Shown: positions 54,273 to 62,787 of the stretch, one piece after another | Numbering within the stretch: the stretch's first letter is position 1 | Layout of the letters: each line of letters starts with the position of its first letter | Assembly (NCBI RefSeq): GCF_011044175.1 | Contig: NZ_CP049057.1 | Coordinates: forward strand, 1,255,501-1,319,500 | DNA length: 64,000 nt | DNA from: Rasiella rasia | GTDB taxonomy: Bacteria > Bacteroidota > Bacteroidia > Flavobacteriales > Flavobacteriaceae | Direction: 5' to 3' | The notes under the pieces: generated by a model | What the model was told of the DNA's origin: nothing | The model's database searches: none | Seen by the model: only the letters and a program-made list of their open reading frames with translations | Program-made: the position numbers and the translations under genes

Positions 54273-55484
54273 TTGTTTCCAGCTACATAATCTTCTAAGT
54301 ATGCATATCGCTCTGTTAACTTGCCATCAGAAGTAGTCATTCTAGCACGTTTTAGAATACCACGTTCATCGCCGTTAAAAAAGGCAGGAAGCACATGCTC
54401 CAAAAACATTTCTCCAAAACCTTCGCTGGCGTCTTTTGGCAATTCGCAAGGTAGGTTATCTACCGCCATCATTGTAATGGCTCCAGAAGCATCCATTGCA
54501 ACCTCTTGCTCAGTTTGCGGGTCATAGCCATAAAATGGGTTGGCTATAGTGCTTGGGCGAATGGTACTGGCTACAGGACCGTCTATATCGCACGAGATAT
54601 CTGCAACTAAATTTATTCTGAAATTTGCTTTCTTGGCATCTTCTCGAGTAAAAAGATAAGGAGCTCCGTCTCCATAAAAGTGCCCTGCGATAAAATAATC
54701 TGTTTGCGCTGCATAAGGCATAAAGTTGCTTTCGTACCCAGATGGATCTTTATAAAATGCATACTTATCGCCTACCTTTCCATCTTTTCGTTTGTTGTAT
54801 TCCATTACGTCTGCCATACAATAGACGGGCTCTGTAAATTCTGAGGTAAGGTACAAGGCATCGCTTACCTGTTTAATTTGTAAATAATCTAGAATTTCTT
54901 TGGCTCCTTTGGCAACTTTACCTGTTCCTGTAAGTAGAATTTTAATTGCTGGCAACGTGATTTTATCCAATTCGGCTTTAACAGCATCTAGGTCTGCTAG
55001 ATTTTCAACCTTTGGAAGTTGAAATAAACCATCTCTAATGCCTAAAGCTCTAAAGCCATTATACGCCCCTACCAATCCAGCATAACGACCAAAACCAATG
55101 AGTCGCGCACCACTTTGTTTGACAATAGTTTCATGATCATACATTTCTATATTCTTTTCTAACATTGCCACTAACAGTTTTCGATTATACGGTTGCTTTT
55201 TAATGGTATGGCTGAAATAGAAATACTTTTTATTTGGTATTAATGCTTCTACTGGCACTTCTTTCACCCCTAGCATTACGTCTGCTTTTGAAACATCCTG
55301 CACTACATCAAACCCCGCATCTGTATATGCTTTATCTGGAAAGACACGCACATCGCTTGCTTCTACTATAAATCGCGCATCAGGAAATTTTTTAGCTGCT
55401 TCTTTTAAATCTGAAGGTGAAAAAAACGACACGACGATCTGGCGGATTCTTACGTTCTTTAATGATAGCGAAGGTGGTAGACAT
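54269..55484 (-). CDS. Saccharopine/lysine dehydrogenase-like NAD(P) oxidoreductase, frameshifted
   Basis: The N-terminus MSTTFAIIKERKNPPDRRVVF begins at the ATG at 55484, but the frame then breaks; the rest, FSPSDLKEAAKKF to the end (about 385 aa), is in another frame. The switch falls in a run of seven A (55420-55426); six A would give one continuous protein of about 404 aa. Domains: AlaDH/PNT-like N-terminal (ERKNPPDRRV, SHTIKKQP, GRYAGLVGAYNG), Rossmann GTGKVAKGAKE, and DISCDIDGPVASTIRPSTI as in lysine-forming saccharopine dehydrogenases. Either a recent null mutation, sequencing error or slippage-rescued gene. A GTG at 55432 would allow a shortened product missing the first beta strand. 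Confidence 0.75.
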
Positions 55485-55551
55485 TTGGTATACTTTTTGA
55501 AATGTTAAACTGGGGTACGAAGATACTATTAATCTTGTATCTTTGCCAATC

Positions 55552-55615
55552 GCGTGAGGGATTGAATACGCTACCGTGTAGCGATGAAAGCCCGACTCGC
55601 CGCGGCGAGTCACGC
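55552..55615. ncRNA. Three-way-junction structured element (Flavo-1-like)
   Basis: Three nested/adjacent stems in 64 nt: P1 GCGTG (55552-55556) with CACGC (55611-55615); P2 CGCTAC/GTAGCG with loop CGT (55569-55583); P3 the perfect palindrome GACTCGCCGCGGCGAGTC (55594-55611), whose last base competes with P1. Conserved-looking single strands GAGGGATTGAA and GAAAGCCC join them. It is much GC-richer than its surroundings. I recall similar elements scattered in Flavobacteriia; identity with the Rfam family Flavo-1 is a guess to be tested. Strand uncertain. Confidence 0.5.
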
Positions 55616-55689
55616 CCAAAGAATTATTGGTATTATTTTAATAAATCTTTGAAATTTGTTTTTTGAAATGTTGGATTTTTTTCAACTAT

Positions 55690-56089
55690 GGGGCCGACTG
55701 GTTTTGACAGCGGGTTTTGTGGTATGGTAAGCATGTAGAGCGCTGGGAAACAGCTCTTAAATCTCATTTTTCACACTTTTTAAACGGCGAGAATAACTAC
55801 GCCCTAGCTGCATAATCTGAATTATAGTAAGATTACGCCTCGGCCTACAAGGTAGGCAAGCAGGAAGTCACTCAAACACCTTGGTTTACGGTTTTTGATA
55901 TAGTGACTTCGTAAAAGTAAACCTATTGGGAATAGTGCCTTGATATTCCTGAGACATCTAAGTGAGGATAAGGAGTGCGTTGGTAGTTTTTGACCGGCAA
56001 TCTCTCGAAAATTGAAACAGAAACTAAACATGTAGAAAGCTGTAACGCAGCACGTTTGGACGAGGGTTCGAATCCCTCCGGCTCCACGA
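55690..56089 (+). ncRNA. ssrA: Transfer-messenger RNA (tmRNA)
   Basis: About 400 nt. 5' end GGGGCCGACTGGTTTTGACAG pairs with 3' CGGCTCC (GGGGCC with GGCTCC, one G-U). T-arm GGGTTCGAATCCC at about 56064-56076. The tag reading frame at 55786-55815 encodes GENNYALAA then TAA. The CCA position reads CGA, so CCA must be added by nucleotidyltransferase. It rescues stalled ribosomes with SmpB. Flanked upstream by a structured element and downstream by a terminator and a second copy of its own 3' end. Confidence 0.95.
56071..56087 (+). repeat. Direct repeat copy 1 (ssrA 3' end)
   Basis: AATCCCTCCGGCTCCAC, inside ssrA, identical to 56231-56247. The 3' end of ssrA is a well-known integration site for phages and genomic islands. 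Confidence 0.7.
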
Positions 56090-56095
56090 CACTCA

Positions 56096-56131
56096 AAAAG
56101 CCATCCGCCGCCACGGATGGTTTTGTGTTTT
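56096..56131 (+). terminator. Terminator of ssrA
   Basis: Stem CCATCCG/CGGATGG (56101-56107 with 56114-56120), loop CCGCCA, flanked by an A-tract upstream and TTTTGTGTTTT downstream, directly after the tmRNA. Confidence 0.75.
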
Positions 56132-56230
56132 ATGAAAACGCGGAGCTTGCTCAAAGCGTTGAAATAAAATGACAAAGCAAGAGCGCTGCTCATGGCTTTT
56201 TATTTGCAACATTGGTTAGGTGGGAACTTA

Positions 56231-56247
56231 AATCCCTCCGGCTCCAC
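56231..56247 (+). repeat. Direct repeat copy 2 (att-like scar of ssrA 3' end)
   Basis: Exact 17-bp copy of the tmRNA 3' end, 160 bp downstream of the first. The bases before and after differ, and no tmRNA body accompanies it, so it is not a second ssrA. The 143 bp between the copies hold the ssrA terminator and no gene. Best explained as the leftover of an island or prophage that used ssrA as attachment site. Confidence 0.6.
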
Positions 56248-56501
56248 TAAACTTTCACAACTGGGTTGTGCATGTAAAAACATGAGCTCAACAAGCATTA
56301 TTGCTAGATTGGGCTTTGTTGTTTCTATAAACCAGGATTGCAAGCAATGACAGTTCTATTTGGAAATTGGTATAAATGGAATCAGGTTGTATAATCTATG
56401 CGAGCTATCTGCCATGACTCTGGAGGGAAGGTGCTAAGGCAACAAAAAAAATTGAGGCCATACTAAGGGATTAGTAGAAGCTAGTTTTCTAGCTGAAATT
56501 T
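56248..56501. other. Non-coding stretch after the att-like scar
   Basis: 254 bp with no convincing gene; the longest plus-strand frame is 22 codons. A small inverted repeat AGCTAG-TTTT-CTAGCT at 56479-56494 lies just past the stop of the minus-strand hydrolase but has no T-run on that strand. Possibly decayed island DNA. Confidence 0.5.
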
Positions 56502-57644
56502 TTACTGAAATTTCCACCATTCTGTATAATTAGACACAGAATCCTTTATCTTAATTTCTTGTCCAATTTGTGGAGTTATTACTTCTAGCTGTAATTCTTT
56601 TGCCTTAGCTTTTACTCGTGTTATGGGGTCTGTCCATTCGTGCAACGCCAGTTTAAAACCTGCCCAATGAATAGGCATTATTTTATCTGCTCTTAAATCT
56701 AATCCCGCAAGAGCAGTTTCTTCTGGCATCATATGTATATCTGCCCACTTTTCGTTGTATTGTCCACATTCCATCAGAGCAAGGTTAAAGGGACCATACT
56801 TCTGCCCTATTTCAGTAAAATGCGCTGCATATCCACTGTCGCCACTAAAATATAGGTTTTCATTTTCAGATTGGATTACCCAAGAACTCCATAAGGTACT
56901 TTGACCATTATTCAATTTGCGTCCAGAAAAATGTTGTGCTGGCGTGCACACCAGTTTTAATGAATCTATTTGTGTTTCCTGCCACCAATCCATTTCAGTA
57001 ATATTTTCAGAAGACACTCCCCATGATTCTAAGTGTACGCCAACCCCAAGAGGGACATAAAAATGTTTTGTTTTATCCTTAATTTTAAGTACTGACTCAT
57101 GGTCAAGGTGATCGTAATGATCATGAGAAAAAATAACGGCATCTATCTGGGGTAACTTCTCAACTTCTAATGGGAATTTTTCATTAAAACGGCTACTTCC
57201 CAACCAAGGATGTGGCGCAGCTACTTTTCCTAACATTGGATCAAGCAACAAATTTTTTCCATCTATTTGCAACAAAAATGCCGAATGTCCGTACCATATG
57301 AGTCGGGCGTCTCCCTTATAATTAGCCACCGCTAGAGAATCTACTTTACTTACATCTAAATCTCTTTTAGGCCGACCATTAGGCACTTTTGCCGTAAAGA
57401 AGGAATAGACAACGCTCATTGTTTCTGAAAAGTTCATTTCTTTAGGAACTCTAGGGTTTACGTTCGTAAATTTACCATCTTTGAATTGTTTAGAGTTCTG
57501 ATATGAAATTTGACGAGGTTTTGAAACGTCACCCCCAAAGCTTGGGTAGTAATTGGTAAATGCAAGATAACTTAGCACAAGTACTCCTATTATAATTAGC
57601 GTAATAATCATTGTCTTTTTTAATACTTTTTTAAGATGGTTCAT
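56502..57644 (-). CDS. Metallo-beta-lactamase-fold hydrolase (UlaG/NAPE-PLD-like)
   Basis: 380 aa. One N-terminal helix (about 12-31), so membrane-anchored or exported. MBL motifs: HSAFLLQIDGKNLLLDPMLG, the metal motif HDHYDHLD (SHDHYDHLDHESV), TPAQHFSGR, FSGDSGY and PIHWAGFKLALHEW. This pattern is shared with UlaG-like lactonases and NAPE-PLD phosphodiesterases. Substrate unknown. It is downstream of the NmrA-type gene by about 100 bp on the same strand. Confidence 0.85.
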   Translation of the reverse strand: MNHLKKVLKKTMIITLIIIGVLVLSYLAFTNYYPSFGGDVSKPRQISYQNSKQFKDGKFTNVNPRVPKEMNFSETMSVVYSFFTAKVPNGRPKRDLDVSKVDSLAVANYKGDARLIWYGHSAFLLQIDGKNLLLDPMLGKVAAPHPWLGSSRFNEKFPLEVEKLPQIDAVIFSHDHYDHLDHESVLKIKDKTKHFYVPLGVGVHLESWGVSSENITEMDWWQETQIDSLKLVCTPAQHFSGRKLNNGQSTLWSSWVIQSENENLYFSGDSGYAAHFTEIGQKYGPFNLALMECGQYNEKWADIHMMPEETALAGLDLRADKIMPIHWAGFKLALHEWTDPITRVKAKAKELQLEVITPQIGQEIKIKDSVSNYTEWWKFQ

Positions 57645-57746
57645 TAACTTTTCAATTTTGTGGTTTCAGGTAGTTCTTTCCATTAACAAAATAAACAAAC
57701 ACCTCAATTTTGCCCACGTTTAGTGCTTTTGTCAAAATTTGCACCG

Positions 57747-58598
57747 TTATAATTCGCTTTTAAATTCATGTACCATTTCCAAAGTGGATTTATGTGGTCT
57801 TCCTGTTACTTTTTCATAGTCAGACGGAACATCGTTTGCACCTTCTCGAATACCCTCATAAATACCTGCGATGACCGTTCCAAAAAAATCCCCCAACGCT
57901 GCTTTCCTCTCGGCGGCATATGCTGGAACAGAAACTGAATTATAAACAAGGTTTGTGTTATAAACTTGGTTTATCGTAGCTGCAAGTTGGTTTTGAGTAA
58001 TAGGTTCTCCAACAAGATTATATATATTCCCATTGTGTCCTTCTTCGATTAGCATTTTGGCATAAGCAATACCCAACTCTACTCTACTGGTATAGGCACA
58101 CTTTCCTTCAGCAGCACAGTTAACAATTCCACCCTCCTGCACATAGGTCTTGATGTACTCTAAATCTGGTTCAATATAAATTCCGTTTCTGCCAATGGCC
58201 CATTGAAGTCCAGAATTTTGAATATCCTTTTCTGTTTGTCGGTTACTTTTTACAACAGGACTAAATGCATTTTTCTCTTCCTCTCCTACAATACTGGTAT
58301 ACACAATCTTCTTAAGTCTGTTACCAATAGCGGCTTCAATTACATTTCTATGTTGTTGAATTCTTTTTTGGGGATCGTCCATACCCGAAATCAGAAGCAC
58401 AGTATCTATGCCTTGTAAAGCGACGTCAAATTCTGCCTTATTATTGTAATCTCCTTTTCGAACCTCAACTCCCAAATACTGTGCTTTTTTCGGTGTGCGA
58501 GCAATACCAATTACATGATCGCTTCCAATTTCATCTATTAAATGCTTCACAATTGAAGCCCCTAATTTCCCACTTGCCGATGTTACTGCGATTTTCAT
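57747..58598 (-). CDS. NmrA-like NAD(P)H-dependent oxidoreductase (SDR, QorB-like)
   Basis: 283 aa. Atypical extended SDR: dinucleotide motif TSASGKLGASIVKHL at residues 7-21, ARTPKKAQYLGVEVRKGDYNN for NADP specificity, VLLISGMDD, and IVYTSIVG, lacking a clear YxxxK. This layout fits NAD(P)H:quinone oxidoreductase 2 (QorB/YtfG) and related NmrA proteins. Likely reduces quinones or senses redox state. A 258-bp AT-rich gap separates it from the antiporter gene upstream. Confidence 0.83.
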   Translation of the reverse strand: MKIAVTSASGKLGASIVKHLIDEIGSDHVIGIARTPKKAQYLGVEVRKGDYNNKAEFDVALQGIDTVLLISGMDDPQKRIQQHRNVIEAAIGNRLKKIVYTSIVGEEEKNAFSPVVKSNRQTEKDIQNSGLQWAIGRNGIYIEPDLEYIKTYVQEGGIVNCAAEGKCAYTSRVELGIAYAKMLIEEGHNGNIYNLVGEPITQNQLAATINQVYNTNLVYNSVSVPAYAAERKAALGDFFGTVIAGIYEGIREGANDVPSDYEKVTGRPHKSTLEMVHEFKSEL

Positions 58599-58857
58599 AT
58601 TTTCTAAGTATGTTTTTCGTTTTTATTTATAATTTCAATTAAGAATGGAATAATAAGTTCAATATTCTAAAAGAAAATCTCAATCATCATATTTTAATCC
58701 TTACATATGTCTATAATATATTATTCTGGCTCCCGCCACTGCTAAACAATACTTAAACAGCAAGTTACGCATGTGAATAGTAGACAAAAGGCCAAATATT
58801 GGTTTTATCTTATTACGTATTAGTATACTTGCGAGTATTAAAAGGCTTCTAAAATTT

Positions 58858-60708
58858 TCACCCTTCTGATTGGTTATCAAAATCTACTATACCTCTTTTA
58901 AAATCTTCATTTAATAACTTTTCTTGTTGTTCTAATTCTTTTCTAGCTTTAAAAATATAGGAATCATCAAGTTCTGGTTCGTTAGCCAAACGTCTTAAAC
59001 TTTCTTCATCGTACTTAATAAAATTTTGGACTTGCATTTTTAATGTTTCTTCTTTAAAACCAACCTTGGTTAATACATCACTGGCAAGCTTCAATGAGGT
59101 CTCTAAAGATTCACGGTAAATATTTTCCATACCCAGATTAAGCAGCTCATATGCATCGTATCTATTTCGTGCTCTAATCATAAGTTCTACATGCGGGTAT
59201 TTTTCTTTTACACGTTTTGTGATTTGTTGAGCAACGTCTGGATTGTCAATCGCGCAGATTAATATTTTAGCATCAGCAATGCCCGCAGATTCTAATAAAT
59301 TCATACGAGTAGCATCCCCATAATACACTTCAAAACCCATTTTTCGAAGAAAATCTACACGATTTGAATCCTGGTCTAAAATTGTTGCTTCAACACCGTG
59401 CGACCTCAAAAAGCGCCCTACGGTACTTCCAAAGTGTCCGAAGCCAACCAATATTATTTTTTGGGCTTTAGCTATATGATCCATTGGGCGTTTAATTGAT
59501 TCTTTGGTGCCAATTCTCGGCAGAATTAAACGCTCATTAATAATACCTATTATTGGTGTTAAAGACATGGTTAATGCAGTTACTACTAACATCATGTCCA
59601 TTTGTTCCTGTTCTAAAATATTAGATTGAAACGCAAATGATAGGAGGACAAATGCAAATTCACCTATTTGAGCTAGACCAAACGTAAGCAATAAGTTTTG
59701 ATCTAATTTAAGTTTAAAAACCTTTCCAGTTACAAAGAGGACAACAGCTTTTAAAACAATAATTGCAATCATAATACCACCTATTGCTAGTGGACTTTTA
59801 GCAATAACAATAAAATTTATTGATGCGCCAACAGCCATAAAAAACAAGCCGAGCATGAGATCCTTAAATGGTTGGAGTGTACTTTCTAGTTCGTGTCTAA
59901 ATTCACTATTTGAAAGCACTACTCCCCCTAAAAAGGCTCCTAAAGCAGGGCTTAACCCTACAATTTCCATTAGATATGAAATTCCGAAAACAATTAAAAA
60001 AGCAGCCGCAATTAACAGTTCTCTAACTCCAGATCTAGCAACTTTTCTTAACATGGGCGCAATTAAATACTTACCAGCAACTATAATAATCACAACAGAT
60101 AAAAATATGGCTAACGTTTGATATCCCATGGGCAAACTATCTAGTAAATTAATCTGCGTTCCATGCGCATCTCCAGATGCTGCTTCAGATGTATTAGACA
60201 ACAGAGGAATAAGGCCTAACATGAAGATCACGATTATATCCTGAAACAATAAAATAGAGAACGAAGAGTACCCAGAGGTTGTATCCATCATCCCCTTTTC
60301 TTTAATAGTTTGCATTGCTATTGCTGTAGAAGATAAAGACACAGCCATTGCTATTACCAGGGCAACTTCCCAATCAAATCCAAACAATGTAAACAAGGCG
60401 AATGAGAGTATCATTGTTCCTCCAACTTGTATTCCTCCCATGCCAACGATTGTTTTTCGCATGTTCCAGAAATTTTTAGGTTCTATTTCTAAGCCAATTA
60501 AGAACAGCATAACAACTACACCAAACTCGGCAAAGTGTAATATATCATCACCTTCTTCTCCAATAAAACCTAAAACATAAGGTCCAATTAACACCCCTGC
60601 GAGAAGATAACCAATCACTGAGCTTAGACCCAATCGTTTGGCGATAGACACACAAACAATGGCTCCCGCTAAAAAAACAATAGCTTCAAAAAGGATACTT
60701 CCTGTCAT
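58858..60708 (-). CDS. CPA2 monovalent cation:proton antiporter (KefB/KefC-like)
   Basis: 616 aa. About 12-13 helices of the Na+/H+ exchanger fold (residues 1-390: GYLLAGVLIGPYVLGFI, AMAVSLSSTAIAMQTIKEKG, GLSPALGAFLGGVVLSNSEFRHEL), then an RCK_N domain beginning KIILVGFGHFGSTVGRFL with bound-nucleotide acidic ILDQD, and a C-terminal helical tail. KefB/C proteins export K+ under electrophile stress with glutathione gating; gating in Bacteroidetes, which often lack glutathione, is not known. MarC follows upstream with a 15-bp gap. Confidence 0.9.
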   Translation of the reverse strand: MTGSILFEAIVFLAGAIVCVSIAKRLGLSSVIGYLLAGVLIGPYVLGFIGEEGDDILHFAEFGVVVMLFLIGLEIEPKNFWNMRKTIVGMGGIQVGGTMILSFALFTLFGFDWEVALVIAMAVSLSSTAIAMQTIKEKGMMDTTSGYSSFSILLFQDIIVIFMLGLIPLLSNTSEAASGDAHGTQINLLDSLPMGYQTLAIFLSVVIIIVAGKYLIAPMLRKVARSGVRELLIAAAFLIVFGISYLMEIVGLSPALGAFLGGVVLSNSEFRHELESTLQPFKDLMLGLFFMAVGASINFIVIAKSPLAIGGIMIAIIVLKAVVLFVTGKVFKLKLDQNLLLTFGLAQIGEFAFVLLSFAFQSNILEQEQMDMMLVVTALTMSLTPIIGIINERLILPRIGTKESIKRPMDHIAKAQKIILVGFGHFGSTVGRFLRSHGVEATILDQDSNRVDFLRKMGFEVYYGDATRMNLLESAGIADAKILICAIDNPDVAQQITKRVKEKYPHVELMIRARNRYDAYELLNLGMENIYRESLETSLKLASDVLTKVGFKEETLKMQVQNFIKYDEESLRRLANEPELDDSYIFKARKELEQQEKLLNEDFKRGIVDFDNQSEG

Positions 60709-60723
60709 ATTCTTACCATCAAT

Positions 60724-61344
60724 TTAGGACATTAAGTCAAAAGAAATCTTAATCCCTTCTATAATCATGCCTGTACCTATAATAGCAATAATTAACCCCA
60801 TAATTTTTCCAATTACAGAAATCACATTGTTGCCAAAAACCTTAACTATAAGGCTACTCAATCGAAAAGTAAAATACGTTAATAAACTCATAGTCCCAAA
60901 AATTGCTATGACTAATAGCATTTTTAAAGTAGAGACATTAGACACAAAGTTCATTGCTGTAACAATAGTTCCTGGTCCCGCTAAAATGGGTATTGCTAAT
61001 GGAGAAACAGCGATGTTTTCATCAACATTTACATTGTTAATGTGTTTCATATTTGATCGTTTTGATTGTAACATCTCAAATCCAATATAAAATATTAAAA
61101 TACCTCCAGTTATTTTAAATGCAGGAATACTGATATTAAATAATTCAAAAATGTATTTGCCCAAAAGAACAAAAACTGTTACTATGACAAATGCTATAAT
61201 GTTTGCCCTCTTATTAATCCCTTTTTTTACATTCTCATCTGCACCCTGTGTTAAAGATAAAAAAACGGTCATATTAGAAATAGGGTTAGTTATTGCAAAG
61301 AATCCAGTAAATACAGCAATTGAAAATGTGATTAAGTTATCCAT
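60724..61344 (-). CDS. MarC family integral membrane protein
   Basis: 206 aa, six helices. MarC segments: FAITNPISNMTVFLSLTQG, KITGGILIFYIGFEML, ISPLAIPILAGPGTI-like (AVSPLAIPILAGPGTIVTAM) and VISVIGKIMGLIIAIIGTGMIIEGI. MarC proteins are putative small transporters; the early link to multiple antibiotic resistance was not confirmed. Lies between the outer-membrane factor gene (20 bp) and the CPA2 gene (15 bp) on one strand, so all may be co-transcribed with the efflux genes. Confidence 0.9.
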   Translation of the reverse strand: MDNLITFSIAVFTGFFAITNPISNMTVFLSLTQGADENVKKGINKRANIIAFVIVTVFVLLGKYIFELFNISIPAFKITGGILIFYIGFEMLQSKRSNMKHINNVNVDENIAVSPLAIPILAGPGTIVTAMNFVSNVSTLKMLLVIAIFGTMSLLTYFTFRLSSLIVKVFGNNVISVIGKIMGLIIAIIGTGMIIEGIKISFDLMS

Positions 61345-61363
61345 GTTTCGTTAAGTTCTATAT

Positions 61364-62782
61364 TTATCTCCAACCACCTCCAAGTGCTTCATATAGGTCG
61401 ACAATAGATACTAATTGTTGTAATTGGGTTTCTATTATATTCAACTCCGCACTTAAGGCACTTTGTCTTGCTGTTAACAGATCTAAATAGTTGGCGTAGC
61501 CATTTTTAAGCAACTCTTCAGAATTAGCCTCGGCGGTACGTAAAGCCTCAACTTCATTTTTTCTAAATTCAAATTTTTTAGTTTCAGATTCATGCGTAAA
61601 TAGTGCATTAGACACTTCACTCCCCGCAACTAACAAGGTCTTTTTGAAGTCGAGTAACGCCTGTTCTTGCTGTGCTAAAGCAACTTCTTTCTGTGTTCTT
61701 AAACTTCTTTGGTTAAAAAGTGGTTGCGACAAACCACCGATAATGGTAGCAAATAAGGAGTTAGCATCTAATAACTTGTCTAGCTCTAAACTTTGTAAAC
61801 CCCCAGATGCAGTTAACGTGAGCGACGGATACATATTACTCTTAGCTACATTAGTTAGCTCAAAAGATTGTATTAACCCATACTCTGCTGCCATAACATC
61901 TGGTCTATTGCTTAACAGCGTAGCTGGCACACCAAGCTTAATCTCTTGATCTATTTTCTGATTGTTTAAAGTGGATCTCTCAAAATTTTGTGGTGCTTTG
62001 CCAAGTAAAATACTCAATGTGTTTTCTGTTTTGAAAATGGCTATTTCAATATCCACCAGCAACGCTTTTGCACTATTGTATTGCGCTATATTTTGGTCTA
62101 CAGCAACTTGAGTTACCTGCCCGGCATCTTTTAATGCCCTTATAGTTGTAACACTACTATCTCTTGTAACAATAGTTTGCTTGGTAACTTCTAATTGCGC
62201 ATCTAGAGCTAATAAATTATAATACGTATTTGCAATGCTTGAAATTAATTGAGTTTTCACAGCTTGATGTCCCGCTACACTTTGCAGGTAGGCCGCCTGT
62301 GTTGCTCTTTTATTGCTTCTTATTTTGCCCCAGACATCTGCCTCCCAAGAAAGATTTGCCGTCACATCGTAAGAATCTACACCTCCAGAAAACAATGAGC
62401 CAAACTGGCTGTTCTCAGAAAGTTCTTGATGTGTATAATTTGCACCAATATCTATTGATGGTAAATATCCTGCTTTCCCTTGTTTTGCAAAAGCTTCGGC
62501 TGCAGCCATTTGCTGAATGGCAATACGTACATCCATATTATTTTGCAGTCCTTCTTCTATATATTGTTGAAGGTACTGGTCTGTAAATAATGTTTTCCAA
62601 GACACATCTGCAATAGATATACTATCTGTTGGTAAATTTTCTGTTCTATAGAGTGCTTCAGTTTCTGTTTTTAACTCTGGACGCACATAGTCTTGTGCTA
62701 CAAAACAGCTTTGTAATGTTAGTGCAACGACTAACATTAAAACACCTTTTCTTAAATTTTTATATGTTATAATTGCTTTCAT
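61364..62782 (-). CDS. Outer-membrane efflux lipoprotein (OprM/NodT family)
   Basis: 472 aa. Lipobox LQSC (C26) followed by FVAQDYVRPEL, typical of NodT-type lipoproteins. Two outer-membrane-efflux repeats with long amphipathic helices: NMDVRIAIQQMAAAEAFAKQGKAGYLPSID and LLSNRPDVMAAEYGLIQSFELTNVAKSNMYPSLTL. It forms the TolC-like duct for the RND pump encoded 5 bp upstream. The membrane-fusion subunit should lie beyond the window edge. Confidence 0.92.
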   Translation of the reverse strand: MKAIITYKNLRKGVLMLVVALTLQSCFVAQDYVRPELKTETEALYRTENLPTDSISIADVSWKTLFTDQYLQQYIEEGLQNNMDVRIAIQQMAAAEAFAKQGKAGYLPSIDIGANYTHQELSENSQFGSLFSGGVDSYDVTANLSWEADVWGKIRSNKRATQAAYLQSVAGHQAVKTQLISSIANTYYNLLALDAQLEVTKQTIVTRDSSVTTIRALKDAGQVTQVAVDQNIAQYNSAKALLVDIEIAIFKTENTLSILLGKAPQNFERSTLNNQKIDQEIKLGVPATLLSNRPDVMAAEYGLIQSFELTNVAKSNMYPSLTLTASGGLQSLELDKLLDANSLFATIIGGLSQPLFNQRSLRTQKEVALAQQEQALLDFKKTLLVAGSEVSNALFTHESETKKFEFRKNEVEALRTAEANSEELLKNGYANYLDLLTARQSALSAELNIIETQLQQLVSIVDLYEALGGGWR

Positions 62783-62787
62783 CGTTC

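Noticed and set aside
55392-55619. Separate 75-codon minus-strand reading frame
   Set aside because: Its middle part is the true N-terminus of the dehydrogenase at 54269-55484, separated by the seven-A frameshift; the segment before the ATG at 55484 runs through the structured element and is not coding.
56231-56247. Possible second tmRNA or tRNA
   Set aside because: Only the last 17 bp match; no acceptor 5' strand, D-arm or tag frame accompanies it.
56479-56494. AGCTAG-TTTT-CTAGCT as terminator of the MBL gene
   Set aside because: No T-run on the minus strand and only a 6-bp stem.
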